NCBI GenBank assembly: GCA_049652745.1
Contig: JBASEY010000028.1
Coordinates: forward strand, 41,500-105,499
DNA: 64,000 bases
Reading direction: 5' to 3'
Source: JBASEY01 sp049652745
Lineage (GTDB): Bacteria; CSSED10-310
A program made the translations under genes and the position numbers. This document shows, one piece after another, positions 25,855 to 34,928 of the stretch. Within the stretch, counting starts at the first letter, position 1. Each line of letters starts with the position of its first letter. The notes below the pieces were generated by a model. The model did no database searches, was not told the DNA's origin, and was given only the letters and a program-made list of their open reading frames with translations.

Positions 25855-27432
25855 ATGATCAAAAATAGCCGTGTGCTGACAGGTATCGCATTGATATTGG
25901 CCGTATTCACAATGCCGTGCGATGCGGCTCCAGAGCTTCTTAGACCAAGGAATGATGCGCGTTTCGGCAAAGGCGATGCTATGGTCGTTTTCGAATGGCA
26001 GGATGCCGTCAATACTGAATTCGAAATAGAATTCGGTTTGGACCCGCAATTCGAGCTCGGAACCGGTCCGATCGACGTCGGCAAGACGACGATCTATGAC
26101 TTGGGAGAACTTGTTCCTGAAGAACTTTGGGAGCCTGTGACAGCCCTTTTGTACTGGCGGGTGCGAGGTCGGCCGACGGGGAGTTCCGTGGATGAATGGA
26201 GCCAAACTTTCTGTTTCCATAAATCGACATTGGAAAAACTTGTCGTCTATCATGGGAAAGATGGACGATACACCCATCAGCTCCCTATGCCGTATTTTAG
26301 CTGGAGCAATCCTGACGGATTGAACTGGTTTTCGATGGAATTTTCGATGCAAGCTGATTTTGACAGCCCTTTCGGCAGGCTTATATTGGATGAGCCGGAA
26401 TTCGATTTGAGCGATGTTGACCGGACGGACTGGGATCCGTTTGAAATTGTGCTGTATTGGCGAGTATCGGCGGAAACGGATACTGGAACAACCGGACCCT
26501 GGTCGGATATTTGTCGGTTGTCTAAAACCCTGATTCAGCCGCCGAAGATCATCGGGCCGAAAGACGGCGCTGTGTTTGAACCTGATTCATCACCGCCGAT
26601 TTTGGAATGGGAGCCTTTAGGAGAAAATGAAGATTACCAGATTCGCCTGTATGCCGATGATAACGGTGATGTGGAAATTATTACTCTTAATCATTCGGGG
26701 TCTACCAGGTATGATTTCGGCGCCGATCTCGGGATTTCTGACGAAGACTGGCATTATGCTCCTCTGAGTCTATTTTGGAGCGTGGCCGGGCATGACGATG
26801 AAGGCAGACCAGGACCGTTCGGCAGACCATTTGAACTCATCAAGCCCGGGCTCCAGCGTGTGGCGGGGTATGGTGACTCGATTACCGAAGGTAAATGCTT
26901 CGACAACGGTTACCTCGATATCTTGCAAGAGAGACTGGAGTTGCTCTGGGGGTCTCGAACGTCAACAGTGAATATCGCGCTTGGAGGAATGAAATCCAAA
27001 TGGGGCGCCGAGAACATCAACGGTCGCCTGCAAGCATGTAATCCTCAATATGTTCTGATCATGTTCGGAACGAATGATTCGGTCGACCCCGGTAATTGTG
27101 ATCCTCCAATGTATTGCAATGTCGGCGGAAACATGGCGGAAATGGTTTCGATTGCAAGAGATCGTGGCACTATACCGATTGTCAGCACAATCATACCGGT
27201 CAATCCGGAAGGCCATTTAGCTGCAGCTCAACATGAAATTGACGCCAACAATCGGGATATCGTCGAAATGGCGATGCAGATGGGCGTTGAATTGGTAGAT
27301 CTAGACGCAATGTTCAAAGAATATGGACATCTGCCGGATTTGTTCTGTGATTGGGGGCACCCGAACGAGGAGGGTTACCATATCATGGCGCAAGGCTTTT
27401 ATGACGGTATTGTCAGATCGTCGCGGCGATGA
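25855..27432 (+). CDS. Exported SGNH/GDSL hydrolase with FN3-like N-terminal domains
   Basis: 525 residues. The signal peptide spans about 1-24. Residues about 28-325 hold three FN3-like sandwich domains with repeated ALLYWRVRG, IVLYWRVSA and LSLFWSVAG strands. The SGNH hydrolase domain follows: block I GYGDSITEG with nucleophile Ser342, block II Gly378, block III GTND with Asn407, and block V DWGHPNEEG with Asp499 and His502. These enzymes remove acyl groups from polysaccharides or lipids. I chose the ATG at 25855, with GGAGGG six bases upstream, over a TTG at 25849. Confidence 0.88.
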   Translation: MIKNSRVLTGIALILAVFTMPCDAAPELLRPRNDARFGKGDAMVVFEWQDAVNTEFEIEFGLDPQFELGTGPIDVGKTTIYDLGELVPEELWEPVTALLYWRVRGRPTGSSVDEWSQTFCFHKSTLEKLVVYHGKDGRYTHQLPMPYFSWSNPDGLNWFSMEFSMQADFDSPFGRLILDEPEFDLSDVDRTDWDPFEIVLYWRVSAETDTGTTGPWSDICRLSKTLIQPPKIIGPKDGAVFEPDSSPPILEWEPLGENEDYQIRLYADDNGDVEIITLNHSGSTRYDFGADLGISDEDWHYAPLSLFWSVAGHDDEGRPGPFGRPFELIKPGLQRVAGYGDSITEGKCFDNGYLDILQERLELLWGSRTSTVNIALGGMKSKWGAENINGRLQACNPQYVLIMFGTNDSVDPGNCDPPMYCNVGGNMAEMVSIARDRGTIPIVSTIIPVNPEGHLAAAQHEIDANNRDIVEMAMQMGVELVDLDAMFKEYGHLPDLFCDWGHPNEEGYHIMAQGFYDGIVRSSRR

Positions 27433-27440
27433 AATTTCCG

Positions 27441-27462
27441 TTCACAGCCCATCGGTTGTGAA
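27441..27462 (+). terminator. Hairpin between SGNH hydrolase and DUF457-propeller genes
   Basis: TTCACAGCC and GGTTGTGAA form a nine-pair stem (one G-U) with a CATC loop. No T-run follows, so any termination would be weak or Rho-dependent. It ends 18 bases before the next start codon and could instead influence its translation. Confidence 0.35.
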
Positions 27463-27479
27463 TAGGCAGGAAAAGCAAT

Positions 27480-28967
27480 TTGGCTAGCCCTATCGCTCAC
27501 AGCCTGACCGGTATCGGTATTTACTGGACAAGCATTTGGAAACAACGTAAACCCTCAGATGCCATCGCACCAAAACACATTATCGGCGCCGTTTCAGCGA
27601 TTATTCTGGCAAATCTTTCCGACGCCGATTTACTTGCAACACTGATATCGCGAAGTTATTTGCACCATCAACTATCACATACTCTGTTGTTTGCCCTTTC
27701 AATCGCCGCCGTTTCAGCCCTGATTGCACCTATATTCGGTATGAAACGAACACGCGTTTTCACGCTCACCTTCCTATTGGCAGGGTCCCATATCTTTATT
27801 GATTTTTTGACCGGAGATAGAACTTATCCAAAAGGATGTATGCTGTTTTGGCCGCTGTCGAATCGATACTTTATCTCACCTATTCCAATCTTTCAGGATA
27901 TCTGGCGAGGATCGACGGTTTTGATATTTGGGTTCAACAATTTCTATGCTGCGGTCCGTGAACTAGCGATTGGAGGATGTTTTATGTTGGTTGTAAACCG
28001 CGTCAACCCTCTCCCGAACAGAATAGTAAAACCCCTTTTCTGGATTACTTTGACGACAATTGTTCTGACAATAGCCATCCATACGCCTTTGCAGGTGAAA
28101 GCGCATGAGCAGATGCTGTCTTTCTGGGAAGCCGGAACTCCGGTTACTGATACGCAAATGACAAAAGGGATTCTGTTCACATCGAAAAAGTCCGGCAACT
28201 CCGATATCTATCGAATTCAGCCGGATGGAAACGGCCTGGTTCAGTTGACGCATCACCCTGGAGAAGATCTGTGGCCGGTCTGGTCGCCTGATGGTCAATG
28301 GATCGCTTTTCAAAGTGATCGAGATGGAAAAATGGATATTTGGATCATGAAAGCGGATGGATCGGATAAAAGAAATCTGACTGCCAGGAGCAATGCAATG
28401 AATGAATCACCCTCCTGGACACCTGAAGGAAACCAGATTGTATTCTGTTCTGATCGGGAAGGGCAGCTTGCGTTGTATGTTATGGGTCGAAAAGGAATCA
28501 GCATCAGTAGAATCACCCCCAAAAAAGCTGGACGCTGCATTCTGCCTGCCGTGTCCCCTGTGCGTGGAGAGATTGTTTACACTGAGGATGAGCCCGGAAA
28601 ACCAGGATGGCATATCAGCGCTGTATCCCTCAACAAAGGCGCCCCTAAACGAATCGGCCTGCGGTCGGGATGTCGAGCCAAATGGTCTCCGGATGGTAAA
28701 GATATATGTTTTGTATCGGAGGGCGCTGAAAACATAACTGATATTTATATCTACTCGATGAAAGAAGAAAAAACGCTCCAAGCGACCTATTCAAAAGAAT
28801 ATGATTATGATCCCTGCTATTCGCCCGATGGCAATCGCCTGTGTTTTGCCCGAGGAAAAAACGGCCGAAAAACCAATTGGGATTTGTGGATTATTGACTT
28901 GGATACCGGAAAAGAAATTCAATTGACCTCCGATGGAATGGATAATCGCTACCCTTCCTGGAGATAG
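27480..28967 (+). CDS. DUF457 (YdjM-like) membrane domain fused to TolB-type beta propeller
   Basis: 495 residues. The N-terminal about 220 residues are a membrane protein of the DUF457/YdjM metal-hydrolase-like family: HSLTGIGIYW, SDADLL, HHQLSHTLL and SHIFIDFLTG carry the usual His/Asp ligands. Residues about 225-495 are a TolB/WD40-like propeller with repeats such as VWSPDGQWIAFQSDRDGKMD and CYSPDGNRLCFARG. The fusion puts the propeller after the last membrane helix (about 188-206). Translation starts at TTG with AGGAAAAG upstream. The fusion is unusual; the propeller may sense a periplasmic partner and the DUF457 part may hydrolyse a phospholipid-type substrate (inference). Confidence 0.8.
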   Translation: MASPIAHSLTGIGIYWTSIWKQRKPSDAIAPKHIIGAVSAIILANLSDADLLATLISRSYLHHQLSHTLLFALSIAAVSALIAPIFGMKRTRVFTLTFLLAGSHIFIDFLTGDRTYPKGCMLFWPLSNRYFISPIPIFQDIWRGSTVLIFGFNNFYAAVRELAIGGCFMLVVNRVNPLPNRIVKPLFWITLTTIVLTIAIHTPLQVKAHEQMLSFWEAGTPVTDTQMTKGILFTSKKSGNSDIYRIQPDGNGLVQLTHHPGEDLWPVWSPDGQWIAFQSDRDGKMDIWIMKADGSDKRNLTARSNAMNESPSWTPEGNQIVFCSDREGQLALYVMGRKGISISRITPKKAGRCILPAVSPVRGEIVYTEDEPGKPGWHISAVSLNKGAPKRIGLRSGCRAKWSPDGKDICFVSEGAENITDIYIYSMKEEKTLQATYSKEYDYDPCYSPDGNRLCFARGKNGRKTNWDLWIIDLDTGKEIQLTSDGMDNRYPSWR

Positions 28968-29042
28968 AATAAGCTGAAATGATCTATAGTGAAGTTGACG
29001 CACGAGATTTTGGTGAGTACAACCAGCGCGGAGGCGAATGAA

Positions 29043-30839
29043 GTGAAACGAATTCGTAATTTCAGTATTATTGCTCATATAGATCACGGAAAATCTACTC
29101 TGTCCGACCGATTGATCCAAATGACCGGTATGGTCAAAGAACAGGAATTTCACGATCAGTTGCTGGACAATATGGACATCGAGAGAGAAAGAGGGATTAC
29201 GATAAAAAGCAATGTTATTCGGTTGCCGTATAAAGCGCGAGACGGGGAGACCTACTATTTGAATTTGATCGACACGCCGGGACATGTCGATTTTTCATAT
29301 GAGGTATCACGAGCGCTGGCTTCTTGTGAGGGCGTTCTATTGCTGGTTGACGCCTCTCAAGGGGTCGAAGCCCAGACGCTGGCAAACCTGCTGGCTGCAA
29401 TGGAGCATGACCTGGAAATAATTCCTGTCATCAACAAAATTGATCTGCCTTCCGCCGATATCGATGGAACGATGATTCAGATTGAATCCGAATTGGGTCT
29501 CAGCGCTGAAAAAACTGTCCTGTGCTCGGCGAAAACCGGTAAAGGCGTCGATGATGTTTTGGAGGCTATCGTCAATACGATTCCTCCTCCTACCGGAGAC
29601 CCCAATGCAAACCTGGCGGCGCTGATATTCGATGCCGGCTATGACCCATACAGAGGTACGGTAATCAGTTGCCGGGTCATTGATGGCACTGTGAAACAAG
29701 GGGATTTGATCCGGCTGATGGCCATGGACAGCGTTTACAAAGTGGAAGAAGTGGGGATTTTTGAGCTGAAACGGCGCAAACAACCTGAACTGACAGCAGG
29801 TGAAGTCGGATATCTGATCGCAGGGATCAAAACCGTCAGTGATACCAGAATAGGAGATACGATCACTCATCAAAAAAATCCACGATCGGAGCCGCTTCCC
29901 GGGTTCAAAGAAGTGAAACCCGTTGTCTTTTCTTCCGTTTATCCTATTGATGCCGATGATTTTCCATCATTTGCAGACGCTTTGGAGCGGTATAAACTGA
30001 ATGATGCATCCGTCGTTTTTCAGCGAGACAGCTCGATAGCTCTAGGCCAGGGATTTCGGTGCGGATTCTTGGGATTGTTACATCTGGAAATTTTCCAGGA
30101 GCGCTTGGACAGGGAATTCGATCAGTCGATCATAATGACATCTCCGAGTGTGAAATATCTTTTCAAACTCAAAAATGGAACAGAGCTGGAAGTTGACAAT
30201 CCTCACTATTATCCCGATCCGTCAACCATCGAAAAAGCGCTGGAGCCCTATATCAAGGCCTCTATAATCATTCCTGAGCGATATACCGGGGCGGTGATGA
30301 ACCTGTGTATCAGCCGAAGAGGTGAAAATGTGCGCTTCAACTATCCATCGCCGGGTCGGGTGGAAATGCTTTTCGATATGCCGCTGTCGGAAGTCATTTT
30401 TGACTTTTATGACAAATTGAAAAGCGCAACACAAGGATACGGATCATTCGATTATGACCTGATAGATTATCGTGAGAGTGACTTGGTCAAGTTGGATATA
30501 CTTGTCAACGGTGAAAAAGTGGATGCCCTGTCTGCAATTGTCCATCGCGATCGAGCGCGTGAAAAAGGTGTACATATCTGTGAAAGGCTTCGGGAGGAAA
30601 TTCCTCGTCATATGTTCAAAATCGCCATTCAAGGGTCGATCGGTGGAAAAATTATCTCCCGGTCAACAGTATCTGCGATAAGAAAAGACGTTCTGGCAAA
30701 ATGCTATGGGGGCGATATCACGCGTAAACGCAAGCTGCTTGAAAAGCAGGCCAAAGGGAAAAAGAAAATGAAAATGATCGGATCGGTGATGATTCCCCAC
30801 AAAGCGTTCGTGTCGATTTTGAAGGTGAAAAATGAATGA
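29043..30839 (+). CDS. lepA: Elongation factor 4
   Basis: 598 residues, the normal length of LepA/EF4, a ribosome-bound GTPase that back-translocates or re-sets ribosomes. G1 is AHIDHGKST near residue 11, followed by RERGITIKS, DTPGHVDFSYEV, NKIDLP and the LepA-specific C-terminal tail (KGKKKMKMIGSVMIPHKAF). I use the GTG at 29043 because it has GGAGGCG eight bases upstream and gives the canonical N-terminus (KRIRNFSIIAHID); an upstream ATG at 28989 would add 18 residues. It overlaps hemW by 8 bases. Confidence 0.97.
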   Translation: MKRIRNFSIIAHIDHGKSTLSDRLIQMTGMVKEQEFHDQLLDNMDIERERGITIKSNVIRLPYKARDGETYYLNLIDTPGHVDFSYEVSRALASCEGVLLLVDASQGVEAQTLANLLAAMEHDLEIIPVINKIDLPSADIDGTMIQIESELGLSAEKTVLCSAKTGKGVDDVLEAIVNTIPPPTGDPNANLAALIFDAGYDPYRGTVISCRVIDGTVKQGDLIRLMAMDSVYKVEEVGIFELKRRKQPELTAGEVGYLIAGIKTVSDTRIGDTITHQKNPRSEPLPGFKEVKPVVFSSVYPIDADDFPSFADALERYKLNDASVVFQRDSSIALGQGFRCGFLGLLHLEIFQERLDREFDQSIIMTSPSVKYLFKLKNGTELEVDNPHYYPDPSTIEKALEPYIKASIIIPERYTGAVMNLCISRRGENVRFNYPSPGRVEMLFDMPLSEVIFDFYDKLKSATQGYGSFDYDLIDYRESDLVKLDILVNGEKVDALSAIVHRDRAREKGVHICERLREEIPRHMFKIAIQGSIGGKIISRSTVSAIRKDVLAKCYGGDITRKRKLLEKQAKGKKKMKMIGSVMIPHKAFVSILKVKNE

Positions 30840-32025
30840 TCTCCCGGATAGGGATACCCTTCCAGGTCTGTATATCCATATACCTATATGTCTATCCAAA
30901 TGTAGATATTGCGGTTTCTGTTCCGCTCAAAATGTGTCGGAGGATGCTGTAATCCGTTTGATGGATTGTCTGTGCCGCGAAATGGAAATGTCGGGGAGTG
31001 AATGGACGGTTTTCGATACGGTGTACTGGGGAGGAGGAACGCCGTCTCTTTTGAAGAGAAAACATGTGGAGCGTCTGATGCGAACGATCAAGACCCGTTT
31101 TGACTTACGGGATGGCGCGGAGATAACCATGGAAATCAATCCGGGCGATGTGTCGGAGGACAATCTGAGCATGTGGGTGGAAAATGGTTTCAATCGGTTC
31201 AGTCTGGGCGTTCAATCGTTGGATCCGAATGTTTTGCGCTTTCTTGGCAGGCGTCATGATCGAGACCAGGCATTGACGGCATTGGAGCGTCTTCAAAGCA
31301 TTTCGACGGGGATAAATAATTTATCCGATGAAGATGGGAACCTCAAACCTGTAACATACAGCGTTGACCTATTGATGGGAATTCCCGGCCAGAGGTTTGG
31401 AATATATAAAAAAACTGTCCAAACTGTTTGTGAGTATGCACCGCATCACTTGTCATGTTATCAATTGACGATAGAGCCCGGTACACCTTTGGCAGAAGAT
31501 ACGGCTTCGGGAAACGTCAAAATGGTCTCGGAAAAAATCGAGGCTGATCAATTTGAGTGGACGCACGATTATTTATCCGAGCACGGATATCGGCATTATG
31601 AGGTGTCCAATTATGCATTGGGAAATGGGCATGTCTCACGCCACAATCTGAAATACTGGATCCGTACGAAATATTTAGGTATCGGTCCTTCAGCACACAG
31701 TTTTAACGGAGAACAAAGATGGTGGAATATCGGCCACCTTCAAAATTACTGTCACCGGATCGAAAAACAGGACACAGCGGTTTTAGGGAGGGAGCAGATC
31801 GATGACCGGATGGAACGGGTTGAAAAGCTTTTTTTGAGTTTGCGGACGCAATGGGGTTTGAACTTGTTTGAGGAAATCAAACATAACAAAGCCATGATTG
31901 ATCAAGTGTTCGAGCTTGTGCAAGGCGGCTTTTTGGTTTTGGGGGGTGATAACTACATATACCCCACGAAAAAAGGGTTATCCATGGCGGATGCGGTTGC
32001 GGAGCGATTGGTGGCATGTTTATGA
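30832..32025 (+). CDS. hemW: HemW-like radical SAM protein
   Basis: 397 residues. YIHIPICLSKCRYCGFC carries Cys20-x3-Cys24-x2-Cys27 for the [4Fe-4S] cluster, with Cys30 following. WGGGTPS, EINPGD and FSLGVQSLD are the typical HemN/HemW motifs, and LTIEPGTPL occurs in the middle. HemW proteins bind heme and act as heme chaperones; true HemN (coproporphyrinogen dehydrogenase) has extra N-terminal sequence not seen here. The lepA-hemW order is common in bacteria. Starts inside lepA and ends with ATGA shared with the next gene. Confidence 0.9.
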   Translation: MNDLPDRDTLPGLYIHIPICLSKCRYCGFCSAQNVSEDAVIRLMDCLCREMEMSGSEWTVFDTVYWGGGTPSLLKRKHVERLMRTIKTRFDLRDGAEITMEINPGDVSEDNLSMWVENGFNRFSLGVQSLDPNVLRFLGRRHDRDQALTALERLQSISTGINNLSDEDGNLKPVTYSVDLLMGIPGQRFGIYKKTVQTVCEYAPHHLSCYQLTIEPGTPLAEDTASGNVKMVSEKIEADQFEWTHDYLSEHGYRHYEVSNYALGNGHVSRHNLKYWIRTKYLGIGPSAHSFNGEQRWWNIGHLQNYCHRIEKQDTAVLGREQIDDRMERVEKLFLSLRTQWGLNLFEEIKHNKAMIDQVFELVQGGFLVLGGDNYIYPTKKGLSMADAVAERLVACL

Positions 32026-32966
32026 GTGCCGAAAACGGTTACTGGGATCGACTGACGCCTGAGGAGCGGCGGGCTGTTGATCAGGTTGAACCGTTTCATC
32101 CTTTTAAAATCACATCGGAATATTCAAGTTTAATTGACTGGAGCGATCCTGAAGATCCGCTTCGAAGACAAGTAGTGCCCAGTTTACTGGAAATGCAGCG
32201 GGCATCATACGAATCCGCCGATCCGCTTGAAGAACGAATATTCATGAAGTGTCCGGGCTTGATTCACAAATATATCGGACGCGCTCTGTGGACAATTACA
32301 CAAGAGTGTCCGATACACTGCCGGTTCTGTTTTCGAAAATGGGAAAAGGGTGTTTCGAATGAATTATCGCCGAAGACTGTTCTTCAAAATCTGGAATCTG
32401 TGGTTCGTTATCTGAAAGGCACTCCGGATATTTCTGAAATCATTCTGTCGGGTGGTGATCCTCTCTGTCTGGACCGTCGATTGTTGGATTCGGTTTTGGA
32501 GCGGTTGAACGCGGTGAGAACGCTGCGGCACATTCGTCTTCACACAAGAGCGCCAGTTGTCGCCTGGGAAAATGAGCAGGTGATGAAACCGCCATTTATC
32601 GGTTCGTCAGTCGTCACGCGAATTGTTCTTCATATCAATCATCCGCATGAAATCCAGCCGAAGTTGAATGAGTATGTTCGTCTTATGCAGAGCTTGAACG
32701 TTCCAGTTTTAAGTCAATCCGTCTTGTTGGCAGGCATCAATGACGATGAAAATACACTCTATCGATTGTTTTCCGATTTGGCGGCTATACGAATTCAGCC
32801 GTATTACCTTCATCAAATAGATGCTGCTTGGGGAACGTCTCATTTTCGGGTTTCCGATGATAAAGCACGACTATTGGTTGACAAAATCCGGGTGCGTCTG
32901 CCGGGATATGCGGTTCCCAAACTTGTCAAAGATATTCCGGGCAGCGCGGCAAAGACTCTTTTATAA
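32022..32966 (+). CDS. KamA/EpmB-family radical SAM aminomutase
   Basis: 314 residues of the lysine 2,3-aminomutase family. The cluster motif is CPIHCRFCFRKW, followed by EIILSGGDPL, HTRAPVV and ending in VPKLVKDIPGSAAKTLL, in which the final lysine is the probable PLP-binding residue (family pattern PGGxxK). EpmB-type enzymes isomerise lysine for elongation factor P; KamA makes beta-lysine. The protein is shorter than clostridial KamA (about 416) and near EpmB (342). No efp or epmA is in the window. The ATGA overlap with hemW indicates coupling; GGTGG lies upstream. Confidence 0.85.
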   Translation: MSAENGYWDRLTPEERRAVDQVEPFHPFKITSEYSSLIDWSDPEDPLRRQVVPSLLEMQRASYESADPLEERIFMKCPGLIHKYIGRALWTITQECPIHCRFCFRKWEKGVSNELSPKTVLQNLESVVRYLKGTPDISEIILSGGDPLCLDRRLLDSVLERLNAVRTLRHIRLHTRAPVVAWENEQVMKPPFIGSSVVTRIVLHINHPHEIQPKLNEYVRLMQSLNVPVLSQSVLLAGINDDENTLYRLFSDLAAIRIQPYYLHQIDAAWGTSHFRVSDDKARLLVDKIRVRLPGYAVPKLVKDIPGSAAKTLL

Positions 32967-32976
32967 TTTTTTTCTA

Positions 32977-33023
32977 TTGACTTTCGCCTAACTTTCGCTA
33001 TATTTATTTAAATAGAGGCGAAA
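32977..33023 (+). promoter_or_regulatory. lexA promoter with TTTCGC repeats (candidate LexA operator)
   Basis: TTGACT (32977-32982) and TATATT (32999-33004), 16 bases apart, form a plausible promoter. ACTTTCGC occurs at 32980-32987 and again at 32991-32998, exactly 11 bases apart, between the boxes. A third copy, inverted (GGCGAAA, 33017-33023), lies downstream. One-turn spacing over the promoter of an SOS repressor suggests an autoregulatory operator. The sequence does not match the E. coli (CTGT-N8-ACAG) or Bacillus (GAAC-N4-GTTC) boxes. Confidence 0.55.
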
Positions 33024-33039
33024 CAAAGGAGTAATATCC

Positions 33040-33645
33040 ATGAACTTGACAGCCCGACAGAAAGAAATATTCAATTTTATAAAGAAGTATCTGGCGGCCC
33101 ACGGAATCGCCCCCACTGTGATGGAAATGCGGGATCATTTTCATTTGGGGTCATTGAGTACGGTGCATAAACATTTAAAGGCTTTGGAAAAGCGAGGTTA
33201 TATCGTTCGTTCCAAAGGGTATGCCCGTGCCATCAAGATAAAGGAAGACACCGGAATATTTTCTCAAGATATACCGATGTTGGGTTTGATTGCGGCTGGT
33301 GAGCCGATTCGGGCTTTTGATGTGCCGGAAACGATTACGATTCCTGAGGACATGCTGGGCCGTGGTGAAACTTTTTCATTGCAGGTCAACGGGGATTCGA
33401 TGATTGGTGATGGTATTCACGATGGTGATTATCTGATTGTCGAGCGTCGGAGCCAGGCTTATGACGGTGAAATTGTCGTGGCGATAGTTGACGGTGACGA
33501 TGCTACGGTAAAGCGTTTTTACCGTGAAGGAAAGAATGTGCGCTTACAGCCTTCCAATGCGGCTATGGCGCCGATAATCGTTTCAGGGTCATCGATAGAA
33601 ATCCGAGGTGTTGTTATAGGTTTGTTGCGGAAGTATCGCAAGTGA
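33040..33645 (+). CDS. lexA: LexA repressor
   Basis: 201 residues. The N-terminal winged helix-turn-helix (about 1-65; TVMEMRDHFHLGSLSTVHKHL, with TVMEMRDHF as the first helix) is followed by an S24 autopeptidase domain. The cleavage bond is Ala86-Gly87 in IAAGEPI, with Ser120 in GDSMIGDG and Lys158 in DATVKRF as the catalytic dyad. LexA shuts off DNA-damage genes until RecA-induced self-cleavage. AAAGGAG is upstream of the ATG. dinB begins 45 bases after the stop and probably shares the promoter. Confidence 0.96.
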   Translation: MNLTARQKEIFNFIKKYLAAHGIAPTVMEMRDHFHLGSLSTVHKHLKALEKRGYIVRSKGYARAIKIKEDTGIFSQDIPMLGLIAAGEPIRAFDVPETITIPEDMLGRGETFSLQVNGDSMIGDGIHDGDYLIVERRSQAYDGEIVVAIVDGDDATVKRFYREGKNVRLQPSNAAMAPIIVSGSSIEIRGVVIGLLRKYRK

Positions 33646-33689
33646 CATAGTCAGTCGATAGGCATAAATACTCTAGAAAGGATAGGTTT

Positions 33690-34928
33690 ATGAGCCAGTC
33701 AATGTCGGAGTGTATTCAAAAGAGGGAAAATGTTCGACGTATACTGCATGTCGATATGGATGCGTTTTATGTTTCGGTCGAGCTGTTGAAGCGGCCGGAA
33801 TTACAAGGACAACCGGTGATTATTGGAGGTAAATCCCCGCGGGATGTTGTGCTGACATGCTCATATCAGGCCAGAAAATTCGGTGTATGTTCCGCTATGC
33901 CGTCTGTCAGGGCTATGCGTTTATGTCCCGACGCGGTATGGTTGAGTCCGGATTTTGCTGCATATGAATACTATTCTAAAAAGGTTTTTGAAATATTTCG
34001 TCGATATACACCGGAAGTCTATCCCCTTTCGATCGATGAAGCGAGATTGGATTTGACAGGGAGTGAAAAGTTGTTTGGGCCGTCGCATAAGATTGCGCAT
34101 AGAATCGTCAATGAAATACGTGATGAACTTGGGTTGCCGGCTTCGGCGGGTCTAGCTAATTCGGGTGTCACGGCCAAGATAGCTGCTGAATTGGCCAAAC
34201 CGTTTGGTTTGATAGTGGTTTTTTCCGGAAAAGAAAAGTCGTTTTTATCTCCGCTTCCTATTGACTATATTCCGGGTGTAGGGAAAGTCAGCCGACAAAA
34301 ATTTTTGGAGTTGGGGTATCGTACGATAGGGGAACTGGCGGATCAACAGCCTGAGATATTAGCGCGGCAATTCGGTGTCTGGGCATTGACGTTGTATCGA
34401 ATAGCACAAGGAGAAACCAAACAGGCACAGCCGGAAGAACCGATCTCACCGAGTCGGAGTTGTGAGGTGACGTTTGCCGATGACTTATTTGAACCCGATC
34501 GGATTCGAACTGAACTTCGGAGGCTGGTTGAAAAACTGGCTTTTCGTTTGCGCCGGAGCAATTTGAAGGCGGGGACGATATCGATAAAAATCCGGGATAG
34601 GGATTTTCATACTATTACACGATCACAAGTTTTGAGATTTTTTACCGACAAGGACCATATTCTGTTTCAGACCGCAGAAAAGCTTGTTTTTAAGCATCTT
34701 CCCAAAGAAATCGGGATCCGTTTACTTGGAATCTCAGCACAAAAACTTGTGTCAGATGTCGCTCAGAAATCGCTGTTTATCGATAATAAGGATGCACATT
34801 ACGATCGCTTTTATTCAACCGTCGACACAATCAAGCAAAAATATGGAAACCAGTCTGCCTATTTCGGGGCTTCACCGCATGATATTGGAGGTAATAATCT
34901 GATAAATCCCGGAGTTTCTCACTTGTGA
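33690..34928 (+). CDS. dinB: DNA polymerase IV (Y family)
   Basis: 412 residues. HVDMDAFYVSVE (Asp22, Asp24) and SIDEARLD (Asp116, Glu117) give the catalytic acids. In the second motif the residue after the usual SIDEA is Arg119 instead of Tyr, Phe or Trp. The thumb helix-hairpin-helix (PGVGKVSRQKF), little finger (from about 255) and a QKSLF clamp-binding motif (359-363) are present. Pol IV performs translesion synthesis and is a classical SOS gene, fitting its place after lexA. AAAGGATA precedes the ATG. The 3' end overlaps the convergent aminotransferase by 10 bases. Confidence 0.95.
   Translation: MSQSMSECIQKRENVRRILHVDMDAFYVSVELLKRPELQGQPVIIGGKSPRDVVLTCSYQARKFGVCSAMPSVRAMRLCPDAVWLSPDFAAYEYYSKKVFEIFRRYTPEVYPLSIDEARLDLTGSEKLFGPSHKIAHRIVNEIRDELGLPASAGLANSGVTAKIAAELAKPFGLIVVFSGKEKSFLSPLPIDYIPGVGKVSRQKFLELGYRTIGELADQQPEILARQFGVWALTLYRIAQGETKQAQPEEPISPSRSCEVTFADDLFEPDRIRTELRRLVEKLAFRLRRSNLKAGTISIKIRDRDFHTITRSQVLRFFTDKDHILFQTAEKLVFKHLPKEIGIRLLGISAQKLVSDVAQKSLFIDNKDAHYDRFYSTVDTIKQKYGNQSAYFGASPHDIGGNNLINPGVSHL

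Noticed and set aside
32022..32966. Firm assignment as EpmB
   Set aside because: No efp or epmA in the window; KamA activity is equally possible.
33646..33689. LexA box in front of dinB
   Set aside because: No TTTCGC motif between lexA and dinB; dinB more likely depends on the lexA promoter.
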